From assembly GCF_003259365.1 (NCBI RefSeq), contig NZ_QLLY01000004.1, positions 434,001-498,000 of the forward strand: a stretch of DNA of 64,000 bases, in the 5' to 3' direction. Of the stretch, positions 41,778-50,040 are shown piece by piece. Both the position numbers and the translations under genes were made by a program. The notes under the pieces are model-generated. The model searched no databases and was not told where the DNA came from. It saw only the letters and a list, made by a program, of their open reading frames with translations. The DNA comes from Streptomyces sp. PsTaAH-137 (GTDB taxonomy: Bacteria; Actinomycetota; Actinomycetes; Streptomycetales; Streptomycetaceae). Position 1 is the first letter of the stretch, and each line of letters opens with the position of its first letter.

Positions 41778-42472
41778 GCAGGTCAGGCTGTCGGACTTGC
41801 CCCCGTGCCGTCCACCACTTTGCCCGCAGTGACGTGGTGCTTTAGGCCACGTCGCGGGGCACTCGGTACCGGTCCGGCCGCCGGGAACGGGCCGCAGTTT
41901 CACGTGAAACAAGCCCCAGGCACCCTCTCGCAACGAAGATCGAGTACCGGCTGCGTGTTGTCGAGCGCTTCACGCACATCTTCTCCCGACGTGATCTGTG
42001 GAAGACGTACGAATTGGTCTGGCGCGACCTGGAATTGAGGGAATTGCATTGACCGCGAGATCCGGCAAATCGGTACGGAGGACGGGAGGTGCTTGTGGCG
42101 TCGTCGGCTGCCGGTAGGGTCGACTCCGGTTCCTGTCCGGACCGGACGGGCCGAGGCGGGAGCGGCAGGCCGCGGCACACGCAGGCCGACGCAGCCTAAC
42201 CGCACGGAGAGATCGAAGACCTGCGCTTTCCGCTTTGCACTCCGTGCAATGACCTCAGGTGGCAAGCTGCGAAGAGGGGACTGCGGACAATGTCACATTC
42301 TTGCCTTACTTGTCCGTAGCAGGTCGAAATGCAGTGTTCAATGTGGGCCGCATTGACTAGTCGAACCACACGGGGGAAACCGCAAGGCTTCCGCTCACGA
42401 AGCGCTCGGGAGAGTGCCGAGGAGCAGAGAAGTTCCTAGACCGACCGAAAGATGTTCGAGGCGAGGCACAGC
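41778..42472. promoter_or_regulatory. 695-bp intergenic region upstream of the globin-reductase gene
   Basis: This region contains a parS (41897-41910) and two inverted repeats: TTGCAC-N3-GTGCAA (42235-42249) and TCAATG-N7-CATTGA (42338-42356). Local A+T is higher than around it. I see no convincing gene, tRNA or terminator. The length suggests complex control of the downstream gene or a small RNA. Confidence 0.5.
41897..41910. other. parS site
   Basis: Exact GTTTCACGTGAAAC in the GNAT-globin intergenic region. Confidence 0.95.
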
Positions 42473-43912
42473 ATGGACGCTCCGACCACTACGTCGGCCG
42501 ATTCCGGTTCGGACGGCGGGGGCGGCTGGTTCACGCCGCGCAAGACCCCGGATCCGGAGACCAGCGGCTCCGAGCGGCAGGACGCCGCCGACCGCCGGGT
42601 CGCCCCCGTACGCCCTGTGGGCAGGCCCGCGCCCGACCCGTCCGGGCCGCTGGCGGACGAGGGCCGAATACCCGAGCCCCGCAGTCACAGTGAGCCGCCG
42701 CACGCGGCCCCGGCCACACCTGCCGGGCCTGCCGGCCCCTCTGCTTCTGCCGGCCCTTCCGCGGAGCCCCGCCCCCCGCGCTCGCTCCGCGACAACGCCT
42801 CCCCGGAGGCGATCCTCGTGCGTCGCACGATGGAGGAGGTCGGCCCCGTCGCCGACCAGGTCACCTCGTACTTCTACGCCCTGCTCTTCGTGCGCCACCC
42901 GGAGCTGCGCCAGCTCTTTCCCGCCGCGATGGACACCCAGCGCGACCGGCTCCTGAGAGCGCTGCTGACCGCGGCCGAGCACGTCGACAACAAGCTCGTG
43001 CTCGTCCCGTACCTGAAGAACCTGGGACGCGGCCACCGCAAGTACGGCACCCACGCCGCGCACTACCCGGCCGTCGGCGAATGCCTCATCGCGGCGCTCA
43101 CCCAGTACGCGACGACCACCTGGAGCCCCGAGGCGGAGGCCGCCTGGGTCCGCACGTACACGACGATCTCCCAGGTGATGATCGACGCGGCGGCCGAGGA
43201 CGAGCTGAAGGCGCCCGCCTGGTGGCTTGCGGAGGTCGTCTCGCACGATCTGCGCACCCCCGACATCGCTGTCGTGACCGTGCGGCCGGACCAGCCCTAC
43301 CCGTTCCTGGCCGGCCAGTACACGACGCTGGAGACGCCGTGGTGGCCGCGGATCTGGCGGCACTACTCGTTCGCGTCGGCGCCCCGCTCCGACGGGCTGC
43401 TCTCCTTCCATGTGAAGGCGGTCCCGGCCGGCTGGGTCTCCAACGCGCTGGTGCACCGCGCCCGCCCCGGCGACGTCCTGCGGCTCGGCCCGCCCGCCGG
43501 CTCCATGACGGTCGACCACAACACCGACAGCGGCCTGCTCTGCCTGGGCGGCGGCACCGGCATCGCCCCCATCAAGGCCCTGGTGGAGGATGTCGCCGAG
43601 CACGGCAGACGGCGCCCGGTCGAGGTGTTCTACGGCGCCCGCACCGACCACGACCTGTACGACATCGACACGATGCTGCGCCTTCAGCAGAGCCACCACT
43701 GGCTCTCGGTCCGGCCGATCGTCGACCGGCAGGCCCACCTCCAACTGCCGGACGCGGTGCGCGAGTACGGCCCCTGGAACGAGTACGACGCCTATCTGTC
43801 GGGCCCGCCCGGCATGATCCGCAGCGGTGTCGACGCCCTGCGCTCCGTCGGCGTCCCCGGCGACCGCATCCGGCACGACTCGATCGAGGACCTGGTCGCG
43901 GCCGCCACCTGA
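42473..43912 (+). CDS. globin-FAD/NAD reductase (flavohemoglobin-like)
   Basis: The ~479-residue protein has a ~105-residue Pro/Ser/Ala-rich disordered N-terminus. A globin domain (~108-245) follows, with proximal histidine His197 in HAAHYPAVGECL, then a ferredoxin-reductase-like FAD domain (WRHYSFASAP, R-x-Y-S type) and an NAD domain (GGGTGIAPIKALVED). Flavohemoglobins oxidise NO to nitrate with NADPH; this one could do so, but the fused N-terminus and family divergence leave that open. ATG 42473 follows a GAGGCGAGGC; an ATG 21 bp upstream has a poorer site. Confidence 0.87.
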   Translation: MDAPTTTSADSGSDGGGGWFTPRKTPDPETSGSERQDAADRRVAPVRPVGRPAPDPSGPLADEGRIPEPRSHSEPPHAAPATPAGPAGPSASAGPSAEPRPPRSLRDNASPEAILVRRTMEEVGPVADQVTSYFYALLFVRHPELRQLFPAAMDTQRDRLLRALLTAAEHVDNKLVLVPYLKNLGRGHRKYGTHAAHYPAVGECLIAALTQYATTTWSPEAEAAWVRTYTTISQVMIDAAAEDELKAPAWWLAEVVSHDLRTPDIAVVTVRPDQPYPFLAGQYTTLETPWWPRIWRHYSFASAPRSDGLLSFHVKAVPAGWVSNALVHRARPGDVLRLGPPAGSMTVDHNTDSGLLCLGGGTGIAPIKALVEDVAEHGRRRPVEVFYGARTDHDLYDIDTMLRLQQSHHWLSVRPIVDRQAHLQLPDAVREYGPWNEYDAYLSGPPGMIRSGVDALRSVGVPGDRIRHDSIEDLVAAAT

Positions 43913-43942
43913 CGCCCGTACGACCGAAGCGCTGCGACGGTG

Positions 43943-44425
43943 TCAGCCCAGGTCGGGTGCGTGCATCGCCCGTACGCCCTCGATGTTGCCGTCCAGGAAG
44001 TGCCGCAGTGAGAGCGGCACCAGATGGACCGAGGCGATGCCGACGCGGGTGAAGGGCACCCGCACGATCTCGTACTCGCCGCACGGCTCGTCGACCTCGG
44101 GGCCGTGGCGCTGGTCGAGGTCCATCGACTCCAGACGGCAGACGAAGAAGTGCTGGACCTTCACGCCGGTGGCGCCGCCGTCCTCGCCGATGTGCTCGAC
44201 GGTGTCCACGAAGCAGGGCACCACATCGATGATCTTGGCGCCGAGTTCCTCGTGCACCTCACGGTGCAGGGCGTCCACGACGGTCGTGTCCTCGGGCTCC
44301 ACCCCGCCACCGGGGGTCAGCCAGTACGGATCCACGCCTGGCTTGGTCCGCTTGATCAGGATCAGGTCGTCGCCGTCGAGCAGAACGGCGCGTGCGGTGC
44401 GCTTGACCACGGGTCGGACGGTCAT
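43943..44425 (-). CDS. Nudix hydrolase
   Basis: The 160-residue protein carries the Nudix box GGGVEPEDTTVVDALHREVH followed by EELGA, matching G-x5-E-x7-REUxEExGU. It hydrolyses a nucleoside diphosphate linked to another group; which one cannot be told. N-terminal VKRTARAVLLDGDDLILIKRT is typical. ATG 44425 is preceded 21 bp away by a one-mismatch parS. It converges on the globin-reductase gene. Confidence 0.9.
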   Translation of the reverse strand: MTVRPVVKRTARAVLLDGDDLILIKRTKPGVDPYWLTPGGGVEPEDTTVVDALHREVHEELGAKIIDVVPCFVDTVEHIGEDGGATGVKVQHFFVCRLESMDLDQRHGPEVDEPCGEYEIVRVPFTRVGIASVHLVPLSLRHFLDGNIEGVRAMHAPDLG

Positions 44426-44446
44426 GGGAGAAATGTGGCCCGGTTG

Positions 44447-44460
44447 GTTCCACGTGAAAC
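44447..44460. other. near-match parS site
   Basis: GTTCCACGTGAAAC has one mismatch to parS in the first half-site. It lies upstream of the Nudix gene. Confidence 0.6.
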
Positions 44461-44484
44461 ATCCGACACCGCTTGGCGCCCTCC

Positions 44485-45390
44485 TCACGACCAGTCGACG
44501 GCGGCGCGCAGCAGCCACTCGTGCGCCCGCGCGATGTGCGGCAGGGCGAAGGTGCCGGTGCGTACGACCAGGAAATACGTGCGCAGTGGCGGCACCGGCG
44601 GATCCAGCAGGGCGACGATCTCGCCCCGGTCGAGCGCCGGGTCGCACAGATAGCGCGGCAGGACGGCCAGCCCGGCCCCCGCGATCACACAGGACAGCAC
44701 CGCACGCAGATCGGAGACGACGACCGTCCCGGAGACCGCGGGCCGGGAGTCGAAGACCGCGGTCCAGTACCGGGTGACCAGGGGCAGCGACTCGTGCACC
44801 TCGACCACCGGGAACCGCTCCAGCGAGGGCGCCGCGTCGCGGTGCAGCCGGCCGGAACCGATCCGTGCGGCCCAGCGCGGCGCGGCGACCAGGACGTGCT
44901 CCTCGTCGCAGAGCGGAGTCGCGGTGAGCAGTGTGCCGCGCGGACGGGCCGTCGTGATGGCCAGATCGTGATGCCCGGCGGCGAGCCCCTCCAGCGTCTC
45001 CTCGGCGGTGCCGAACGAGGCCCGAAGGGCGATGCTCTGGCCGTCGTCCCTGGTCAGCGCGGTGAGTGCGGGAAGAGCGCGTTCCGCGGTGAACTCCGGC
45101 GGGCCCGCGAGATGCAGGGTGCGGACGCTGGACTCCTCGTCGAGCCCGGTCTCCGTGATCTCCACGAGCGCGTCGAGATGCGGCGCCGCCTTGTGCGCCA
45201 GCTCGTCGCCGATCGTCGTGGCCGTCACGCCGCGCGCCTGGCGCAGGAACAACGGCCGCCCCAACTGCCGCTCCAACGTGCGTATCTGGGACGTCACGGC
45301 CGGCTGGGAGAGACCGAGCAGCGCGGCGGCCCGGGTGAACGACCCGGCTCGGTGAACCGTCACGAACGTGCGCAGCAGGGCGAGATCCAT
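44485..45390 (-). CDS. LysR-family transcriptional regulator
   Basis: The 301-residue protein has the N-terminal winged helix MDLALLRTFVTVHRAGSFTR, AAALLGLSQPAVTSQIRTLE and RQLGRPLFLRQ, then a periplasmic-binding-protein-like effector domain (RTLHLAGPPEFTAERALPAL onward). LysR proteins usually act on a neighbouring gene; here the neighbours are a Nudix gene and a PLP enzyme gene on the same strand, so the target is unclear. Confidence 0.92.
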   Translation of the reverse strand: MDLALLRTFVTVHRAGSFTRAAALLGLSQPAVTSQIRTLERQLGRPLFLRQARGVTATTIGDELAHKAAPHLDALVEITETGLDEESSVRTLHLAGPPEFTAERALPALTALTRDDGQSIALRASFGTAEETLEGLAAGHHDLAITTARPRGTLLTATPLCDEEHVLVAAPRWAARIGSGRLHRDAAPSLERFPVVEVHESLPLVTRYWTAVFDSRPAVSGTVVVSDLRAVLSCVIAGAGLAVLPRYLCDPALDRGEIVALLDPPVPPLRTYFLVVRTGTFALPHIARAHEWLLRAAVDWS

Positions 45391-45527
45391 GGCGGTACCC
45401 CTTCCCTCCCGGCACCCGGGCCGCGCTCAACTATAAATATGTCGATAGGTTTCTGTCGCTAGGGTGATTGGACACTGACACAGAGTCAACTAGCCTTGTT
45501 TGCGCGGTTCTTCGCGCGCAGAACCGA

Positions 45528-45566
45528 GGACGGTCCGAGCCACGAGGGGGGAGGCTCGGACCGTCC
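45528..45566 (-). terminator. hairpin after the PLP enzyme gene
   Basis: GGACGGTCCGAGCC and GGCTCGGACCGTCC form a perfect 14-bp stem with an 11-base loop, 18 bp past the enzyme's stop on the minus strand. Confidence 0.75.
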
Positions 45567-45584
45567 GTTCTACGTAGCCCGGTA

Positions 45585-46751
45585 CTAGACGCCGGTGCGG
45601 CCGTCCTGGTCCGTGGCCTCCGCCAGCGCCCGCAGCACGTCCGCCACCAGGTCCTCGGTGTTCTCCGCGCCCGCGGAGAAGCGGATGAAGCCGTCCGCGA
45701 CGGCGTCCCCGCCCCAGCGGCCGCGGCGCTCGGCGGTCGACCGGACGCCACCGAAGCTCGTCGCCTCGTCGACCAGGCCGAGGGCGTCGAGGAAGCGCTC
45801 GGCCCGTGCGCGCGTGGGCAGTTCGAAGGAGACGACACAGCCGAAGCGCCGCATCTGACGGGCGGCGACGGCATGCGAGGGATCCTCGGGCAGCCCGGGA
45901 TGGCGCAGGCCCGTGACGCGCCCGCGCAGCGCCTGCGCCACCGCGAGCGCGTTGGCGTCCTGCCGTGCCACCCGCAGCTCCAGCGTGGCCAGCGACCGGT
46001 GGGCGAGCCAGGCCTCCATCGGCCCCGGGATCGCCCCGACGATCTTGCGCCAGCGCTTCACCGCGGCGGCCGACTCCGGGTCCGCGCAGGCGACGTAACC
46101 GAGCAGCAGGTCGCCGTGGCCCGTGAGCTGCTTGGTGGCGCTGGCCACGGAGAAGTCCGCGCCGAGCTCCAGCGGGCGCTGCCCCAGCGGGGTGGCGAGG
46201 GTGTTGTCGACGGCCACCAGCGCCCCGCGCGCGTGGGCGGCGGCGGCGAGCCGGCGGATGTCGCAGACGTCGAGCCCGGGGTTGGACGGCGTCTCCAGCC
46301 ACAGCAGCCGCGCCCCGTCCAGGACGTCGAGCTGGGCGTCCCCGCCGGTCGGCGCGGTGCGCACCTCGATGCCGTAGGCGGTGAGCTGCTCGCGGACGAG
46401 CGGGAAGACCTGGTAGCCGTCGGACGGCAGGACCACCGCGTCGCCCGTGCGCAGCTGCGAGAAGAGGACGGCGGAGATCGCGGCCATGCCCGAGGCGAAG
46501 GCCAGACACGGGACGGCGGACGTCCCCGGTGCTTCCAACTCGCCGATGGCACGTTCGAGATGGGTCCAGGTCGGATTCTCGTCCCGGCCGTACGTGTAGG
46601 GCCCTGACACATCGCCGGGCAGATGGAAGTGTGCGGCGAACACCGGCCCGGGGAGCGTGGGTTCGTTCTTCAGCGGCTCGGGAAGTCCGGCCCTGACCGC
46701 CCGCGTCCCGTCACCGGTCCCGCTCTCCTCGGGCCGCCCCGTTTCCGTCAT
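45585..46751 (-). CDS. PLP enzyme of the Cys/Met-metabolism (cystathionine gamma-synthase/lyase) family
   Basis: The 388-residue fold-type I enzyme has YGRDENPTWTHLERAIGELE and FASGMAAISAV near the N-terminus. PLP lysine Lys207 is in SVASATKQLTGHGDLLLGY, and FGGVRSTAERRGRW and IRFSAGAENTEDL sit near the C-terminus. It could be a cystathionine gamma-lyase or synthase, or methionine gamma-lyase; the sequence alone does not say which. Its start overlaps the stop of the upstream phosphatase gene by four bases (ATGA). Confidence 0.9.
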   Translation of the reverse strand: MTETGRPEESGTGDGTRAVRAGLPEPLKNEPTLPGPVFAAHFHLPGDVSGPYTYGRDENPTWTHLERAIGELEAPGTSAVPCLAFASGMAAISAVLFSQLRTGDAVVLPSDGYQVFPLVREQLTAYGIEVRTAPTGGDAQLDVLDGARLLWLETPSNPGLDVCDIRRLAAAAHARGALVAVDNTLATPLGQRPLELGADFSVASATKQLTGHGDLLLGYVACADPESAAAVKRWRKIVGAIPGPMEAWLAHRSLATLELRVARQDANALAVAQALRGRVTGLRHPGLPEDPSHAVAARQMRRFGCVVSFELPTRARAERFLDALGLVDEATSFGGVRSTAERRGRWGGDAVADGFIRFSAGAENTEDLVADVLRALAEATDQDGRTGV

Positions 46752-47248
46752 GCCGTCCGCCGCCCCTCCACGCCCTCACGCACGGCGTCGAGAAGCCCGT
46801 CGCTCGCGGCCTCGACCATCTTCAGGCACTCCTCGAAGCCGTCCATGGAGCCGTAGTACGGGTCCGGCACATCGGCACCGTCGGCCGCGGGATCGTAGGA
46901 ACGCAGCAGCCGCACCTTCTCGGCGTCCCGCGGCGTCGGCGCGAGCCCGCGCAGCGTCCGCAGATGACCGGAGTCGAGGGCGATCACCAGATCGAGCCGG
47001 TCGAACCAGTCGCGGTGGAACCGCCGGGCCGTGTGCGCGCTGGTGTAGCCGCCCTCCTCCAGCACGCTGACGGTGCGCGGGTCGGCGCCGTCGCCCTCGT
47101 GCCAGCCGTCCGTGCCCGCGCTGTCGACCTCGACGAGGCCGTCGAGCCCCGCCTCCTCGACATGACGGCGGAAGACGTGCTCGGCCATGGGTGAGCGGCA
47201 GATGTTGCCGGTGCAGACGAAACAGACGCGGAAGGGTGAGGTGGTCAT
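46748..47248 (-). CDS. low-molecular-weight protein tyrosine phosphatase
   Basis: The 166-residue protein has the phosphatase loop C-x5-R as VCTGNICRS (Cys12-Arg18) near the N-terminus and the late general-acid motif DPYYGSMDGF. In Streptomyces such enzymes (PtpA type) act on tyrosine phosphoproteins and affect secondary metabolism; whether this is PtpA itself is not certain. It is translationally coupled to the PLP enzyme gene and starts 9 bp after the holin-like gene, all on one strand. Confidence 0.92.
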   Translation of the reverse strand: MTTSPFRVCFVCTGNICRSPMAEHVFRRHVEEAGLDGLVEVDSAGTDGWHEGDGADPRTVSVLEEGGYTSAHTARRFHRDWFDRLDLVIALDSGHLRTLRGLAPTPRDAEKVRLLRSYDPAADGADVPDPYYGSMDGFEECLKMVEAASDGLLDAVREGVEGRRTA

Positions 47249-47257
47249 GGCGGCGGC

Positions 47258-47635
47258 TCAGTCCTCGTCGGGCAGGGCGAGGTTCAGCGCCCAGGAGACG
47301 ACCGAGATGATCAGGCCGCCGAGGATCGCGGTCCACAGCCCGTCGACGTGGAAGCTGACGTCCAGCTTCCCGGCCAGCCACGAGGTCAGCAGCAGCATCA
47401 GGGCGTTCACGATCAACGTGATCAGGCCCAGCGTGAGAATGAAGAGCGGGAAGGTGAGCACCTTCACGATCGGCTTCACGAGCAAGTTGACCAGGCCGAA
47501 GAGGAGCGCGACGACGATCAGCGTGCCGACCTTCTTGGGCGTGCTGTCGCCGGTCAACGTGATCTTGTCGAGCACCCAGACCGCCACGGCCAGGGCGCCC
47601 GCGTTGGCGATCGTCTTGACTACGAAATTCTTCAT
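47258..47635 (-). CDS. phage-holin-family (DUF) small membrane protein
   Basis: The 125-residue protein has four hydrophobic segments (KNFVVKTIANAGALAVAVWVL, VGTLIVVALLFGLVNLLV, PIVKVLTFPLFILTLGLITLIVNALMLLL, LWTAILGGLIISVVSWALNL). It matches the widespread phage_holin_4_2-like family found in chromosomes, which is not evidence for a prophage. ATG 47635. It is first in a likely operon with the phosphatase and PLP enzyme and divergent from a cupin gene. Confidence 0.85.
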   Translation of the reverse strand: MKNFVVKTIANAGALAVAVWVLDKITLTGDSTPKKVGTLIVVALLFGLVNLLVKPIVKVLTFPLFILTLGLITLIVNALMLLLTSWLAGKLDVSFHVDGLWTAILGGLIISVVSWALNLALPDED

Positions 47636-47694
47636 GTGTCTGATCGTGGCAGACATGATCGGTGTGGAACGTGGACAGGGGCGGGCGAGCGGCG

Positions 47695-48012
47695 ATGAAG
47701 GCATTCCGGCTGGATGAACTGGAGGCGGAGCGCGCCGCCAACGACGGCGCGTACCTGCAGTTCCTGCGCGAGCGGAACATGTCGGTCGGGCTCTACGCGC
47801 TGGACGCGGGGGAGCACGATCCGCAGCAGCCGCACCAGCAGGACGAGGTCTACCTGGTGGTCAGCGGCCGCGCCTCGATCACCGTCGGCATGGAGACCAC
47901 GCAGGTCGGACGGGGCAGCGTGGTCTATGTCCCGGCCGGCGTCGCCCACAAGTTCCACCACATCAGCGAGGATCTGCGGGTCCTCGTGGTCTTCTCCCCT
48001 CCCGAGGGCTGA
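47695..48012 (+). CDS. cupin-domain protein
   Basis: The 105-residue single-cupin protein has the metal-binding motif pieces HQQDEVYLVVSGRASITVG and GSVVYVPAGVAHKFHHISED (histidines and glutamate positioned for a metal). The substrate is unknown. ATG 47695 is chosen. Its stop is followed by two further in-frame-like GAGGGCTGA copies. It lies divergent from the holin-like gene across 59 bp. Confidence 0.85.
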   Translation: MKAFRLDELEAERAANDGAYLQFLRERNMSVGLYALDAGEHDPQQPHQQDEVYLVVSGRASITVGMETTQVGRGSVVYVPAGVAHKFHHISEDLRVLVVFSPPEG

Positions 48013-48200
48013 TCCCGAGGGCTGACCCTCCGGAGGGCTGACCGCCGACCCCGGGAATCCCTAAGGGTCGGGTCAGGGGAGGACAAGGGCTCGCGGGCCC
48101 CCGTTCGCGGGCCCGGCGTGCCAGCATTCATGGCAGGAAGACAGAAGCGTCCCGGCGACGGGCATCGGAGGAGTCCCGCGCGGGACACGGAGAAGGAGCG

Positions 48201-48425
48201 ATGGCGATGCGAGAGATATTCGCGGGCATGCCGTGGTGGGTGAAGTGGGTCGCGGTGCCGGTCATCGCCCTGGTCGTGTTCGGCGGACTGATCGCCAGCG
48301 TCGTCGGCTTCGTGGTCTGGCTGCTCTTCAAGGTGCTGATCTTCGCCGCGCTGGTCGGCGGACTGATCTACCTCGTACGGCGGTTCATGACGGGCTCCTC
48401 GTCCTCGCGGGGCAGCGACTGGTGA
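48201..48425 (+). CDS. small two-helix membrane protein (DUF5326-like)
   Basis: The 74-residue protein has two hydrophobic helices (VKWVAVPVIALVVFGGLIASVVGFVVW, LLFKVLIFAALVGGLIYLV) and a Ser-rich tail. A GAAGGAGC ribosome site precedes ATG 48201; a second ATG lies two codons later. Function unknown; conserved in Streptomyces near ssgR-ssgA. Confidence 0.8.
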   Translation: MAMREIFAGMPWWVKWVAVPVIALVVFGGLIASVVGFVVWLLFKVLIFAALVGGLIYLVRRFMTGSSSSRGSDW

Positions 48426-48599
48426 GCGCCGGGCGTGTTCCCGTGCGGTGAGCCGGTTCGCACGACCGGGGGAAGTTTCGGTTCCGGGCCCGACCAGGCG
48501 GTGTTCAAGGGCTAAAGTCCAGAATCCGACTGCTTTGCCCCCGTGAGCCCTGGATGAGCCCCGGAGACGCGGGGGACTCATGCGCACCGGGGGTACACC

Positions 48600-49379
48600 T
48601 TGGCCACGGCTGATCCCGCACCCGCCACCTCGCAGACGACGCTCATCGGCTCGGTCCAGAGAGCCATGCGCCTGCTCGAAGCGGTCGCCTCGCACGATGA
48701 GGGGGCGCCCGCCAAGCAGCTCGCGAGGGAGGCGGGGCTCGCCCTGCCCACGGCCTATCACCTGCTGCGCACGCTGACCCATGAGGGATACCTGCGCAGG
48801 GAGAAGGGCGTCTTCGTTCTCGGTGACGCGGCCGAGCGGCTGAGCAGCAGCGGAGCGCAGCAGAAACGTCGCAGCATGATCATCGACGCCTTGGGACACT
48901 GGCGCGACACGCTCGGGGTCCCGGTCTACTTCGCGGTCTATCGGGACGGCGAGATCGAGCTCGTCGCGGTCGCCGACACCCCCGCCAGTCCGGCCGTCGA
49001 GGAGTGGGCGGACTTCCGCGAGACCGGCCATGCCCACGCCGTCGGCCAGTGCCTGCTCTCCCAGCTCGACGAGGGCGCGCGCAGGGACCATCTGGACCGC
49101 TATCCCGTCTCGTCCCTCACCCCGTACTCACCGCGCGACGACCGCGCTCTCCTGCGGAAACTCCGTTCGCTGGAGCGCATGGAACCCGTCGTCGAGCGTC
49201 AGGAGTACGCGCTCGGCACGGCCTGTGCCGCCTTCCCGATCACCGTCGGTTCCACCGCCGCGACGTTGGCCATTTCTCTCCCCTCCCATCAGTTCGAGAA
49301 ACTGCTTCCCGTGACCCGTCGGCTGCAGGGCGAGATCGGCAGGCTGGTGGGGACACTCGCCTTCTCTATCAGCATCTGA
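48600..49379 (+). CDS. ssgR: IclR-type activator SsgR
   Basis: SsgR is the IclR-like activator of ssgA, controlling sporulation. The 259-residue protein has an N-terminal winged helix (QTTLIGSVQRAMRLLEAVASHDEGAPAKQLAREAGLALPTAYHLLRTLTHEGYL) and an IclR effector domain (ETGHAHAVGQCLLSQL, LGTACAAFPITVGSTAATLAI). The only in-frame start near the homology is TTG 48600, unusual among its neighbours. ssgA follows 100 bp downstream in the same direction, matching the Streptomyces ssgR-ssgA pair. Confidence 0.9.
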   Translation: MATADPAPATSQTTLIGSVQRAMRLLEAVASHDEGAPAKQLAREAGLALPTAYHLLRTLTHEGYLRREKGVFVLGDAAERLSSSGAQQKRRSMIIDALGHWRDTLGVPVYFAVYRDGEIELVAVADTPASPAVEEWADFRETGHAHAVGQCLLSQLDEGARRDHLDRYPVSSLTPYSPRDDRALLRKLRSLERMEPVVERQEYALGTACAAFPITVGSTAATLAISLPSHQFEKLLPVTRRLQGEIGRLVGTLAFSISI

Positions 49380-49431
49380 AAACTCACTCCTTGTAATCCC
49401 CCGTGTACGTTGAGCAAGATGCCAGCAGTGT

Positions 49432-49448
49432 CAGGAAGGTCATTCCTG
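49432..49448 (+). promoter_or_regulatory. inverted repeat in the ssgA leader/promoter
   Basis: CAGGAA (49432-49437) and TTCCTG (49443-49448) form a 6-bp dyad with 5-bp spacing, 32 bp before ssgA. It could be an SsgR operator, but no binding motif for SsgR is known to me. Confidence 0.35.
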
Positions 49449-49479
49449 GCCAATCGACGGCAAGTTGACGGGGTAGGCG

Positions 49480-49947
49480 ATGCGCGAGTCGGTACAAGCA
49501 GTCCAAGCAGAGGTCATGATGAGCTTCCTCGTCTCCGAGGAGCTCGCTTTCCGTATTCCGGTGGAGCTCCGGTACGAGTCCACCGACCCGTACGCCGTGC
49601 GGCTGACCTTCCATCTTCCTGGTGACGCACCTGTGACCTGGGCGTTCGGCCGGGAGCTCCTCGTCGACGGGGTCAACGGCGCGACCGGCGACGGTGATGT
49701 GCGGATCTCCCCCGTGGAGCTGTCGGGCGGCGGGATCACCACCGAGCTGCCGGGCGAGGTCCACATCAGGCTCCAGGTCGGCAGCGACCAGGCGCTGTTC
49801 CGGGCCGGGGTCGCGCCGATCATCGCCTTCCTCGACCGCACCGACAAGCTGGTGCCTCTCGGTCACGAGCAGGCCCTCGCCGACTTCGAGGCCGACCTCG
49901 ACGAGGCGCTCGACCGGATCCTGGCCGAGGAGCAGAGCGCCGGCTGA
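49480..49947 (+). CDS. ssgA: sporulation and cell-division activator SsgA
   Basis: SsgA helps set septum sites and polar growth in sporulating hyphae; it is specific to actinomycetes with complex morphology. The 155-residue protein starts MRESVQAVQAEVMMSFLVSEELAFRIPVELRYE and keeps VTWAFGRELL, RLQVGSDQALFRAG and DRTDKLVPLG to the C-terminus AEEQSAG. It is longer than S. coelicolor SsgA: partly an upstream start (internal ATGs at 49516 and 49519) and partly extra residues around SGGGITTELPGE. ssgR lies 100 bp upstream. Confidence 0.93.
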   Translation: MRESVQAVQAEVMMSFLVSEELAFRIPVELRYESTDPYAVRLTFHLPGDAPVTWAFGRELLVDGVNGATGDGDVRISPVELSGGGITTELPGEVHIRLQVGSDQALFRAGVAPIIAFLDRTDKLVPLGHEQALADFEADLDEALDRILAEEQSAG

Positions 49948-50040
49948 CTCCCCCGTGCCGACGGCTTCAGACGATCTCGACGACCTCGACGACGTCGACG
50001 TAACGCTTCAGCAGCGCGGTGCACCCGAGCAGTTCCGCGC

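Noticed and set aside
41778..42472. tRNA or small RNA gene in the 695-bp gap
   Set aside because: No GGTTCGAATC-type T-arm or cloverleaf seen; the dyads are too short to claim an RNA gene.
47258..47635. Holin-like gene as a sign of prophage
   Set aside because: No phage structural, lysis or integrase genes nearby; this family is common in bacterial chromosomes.
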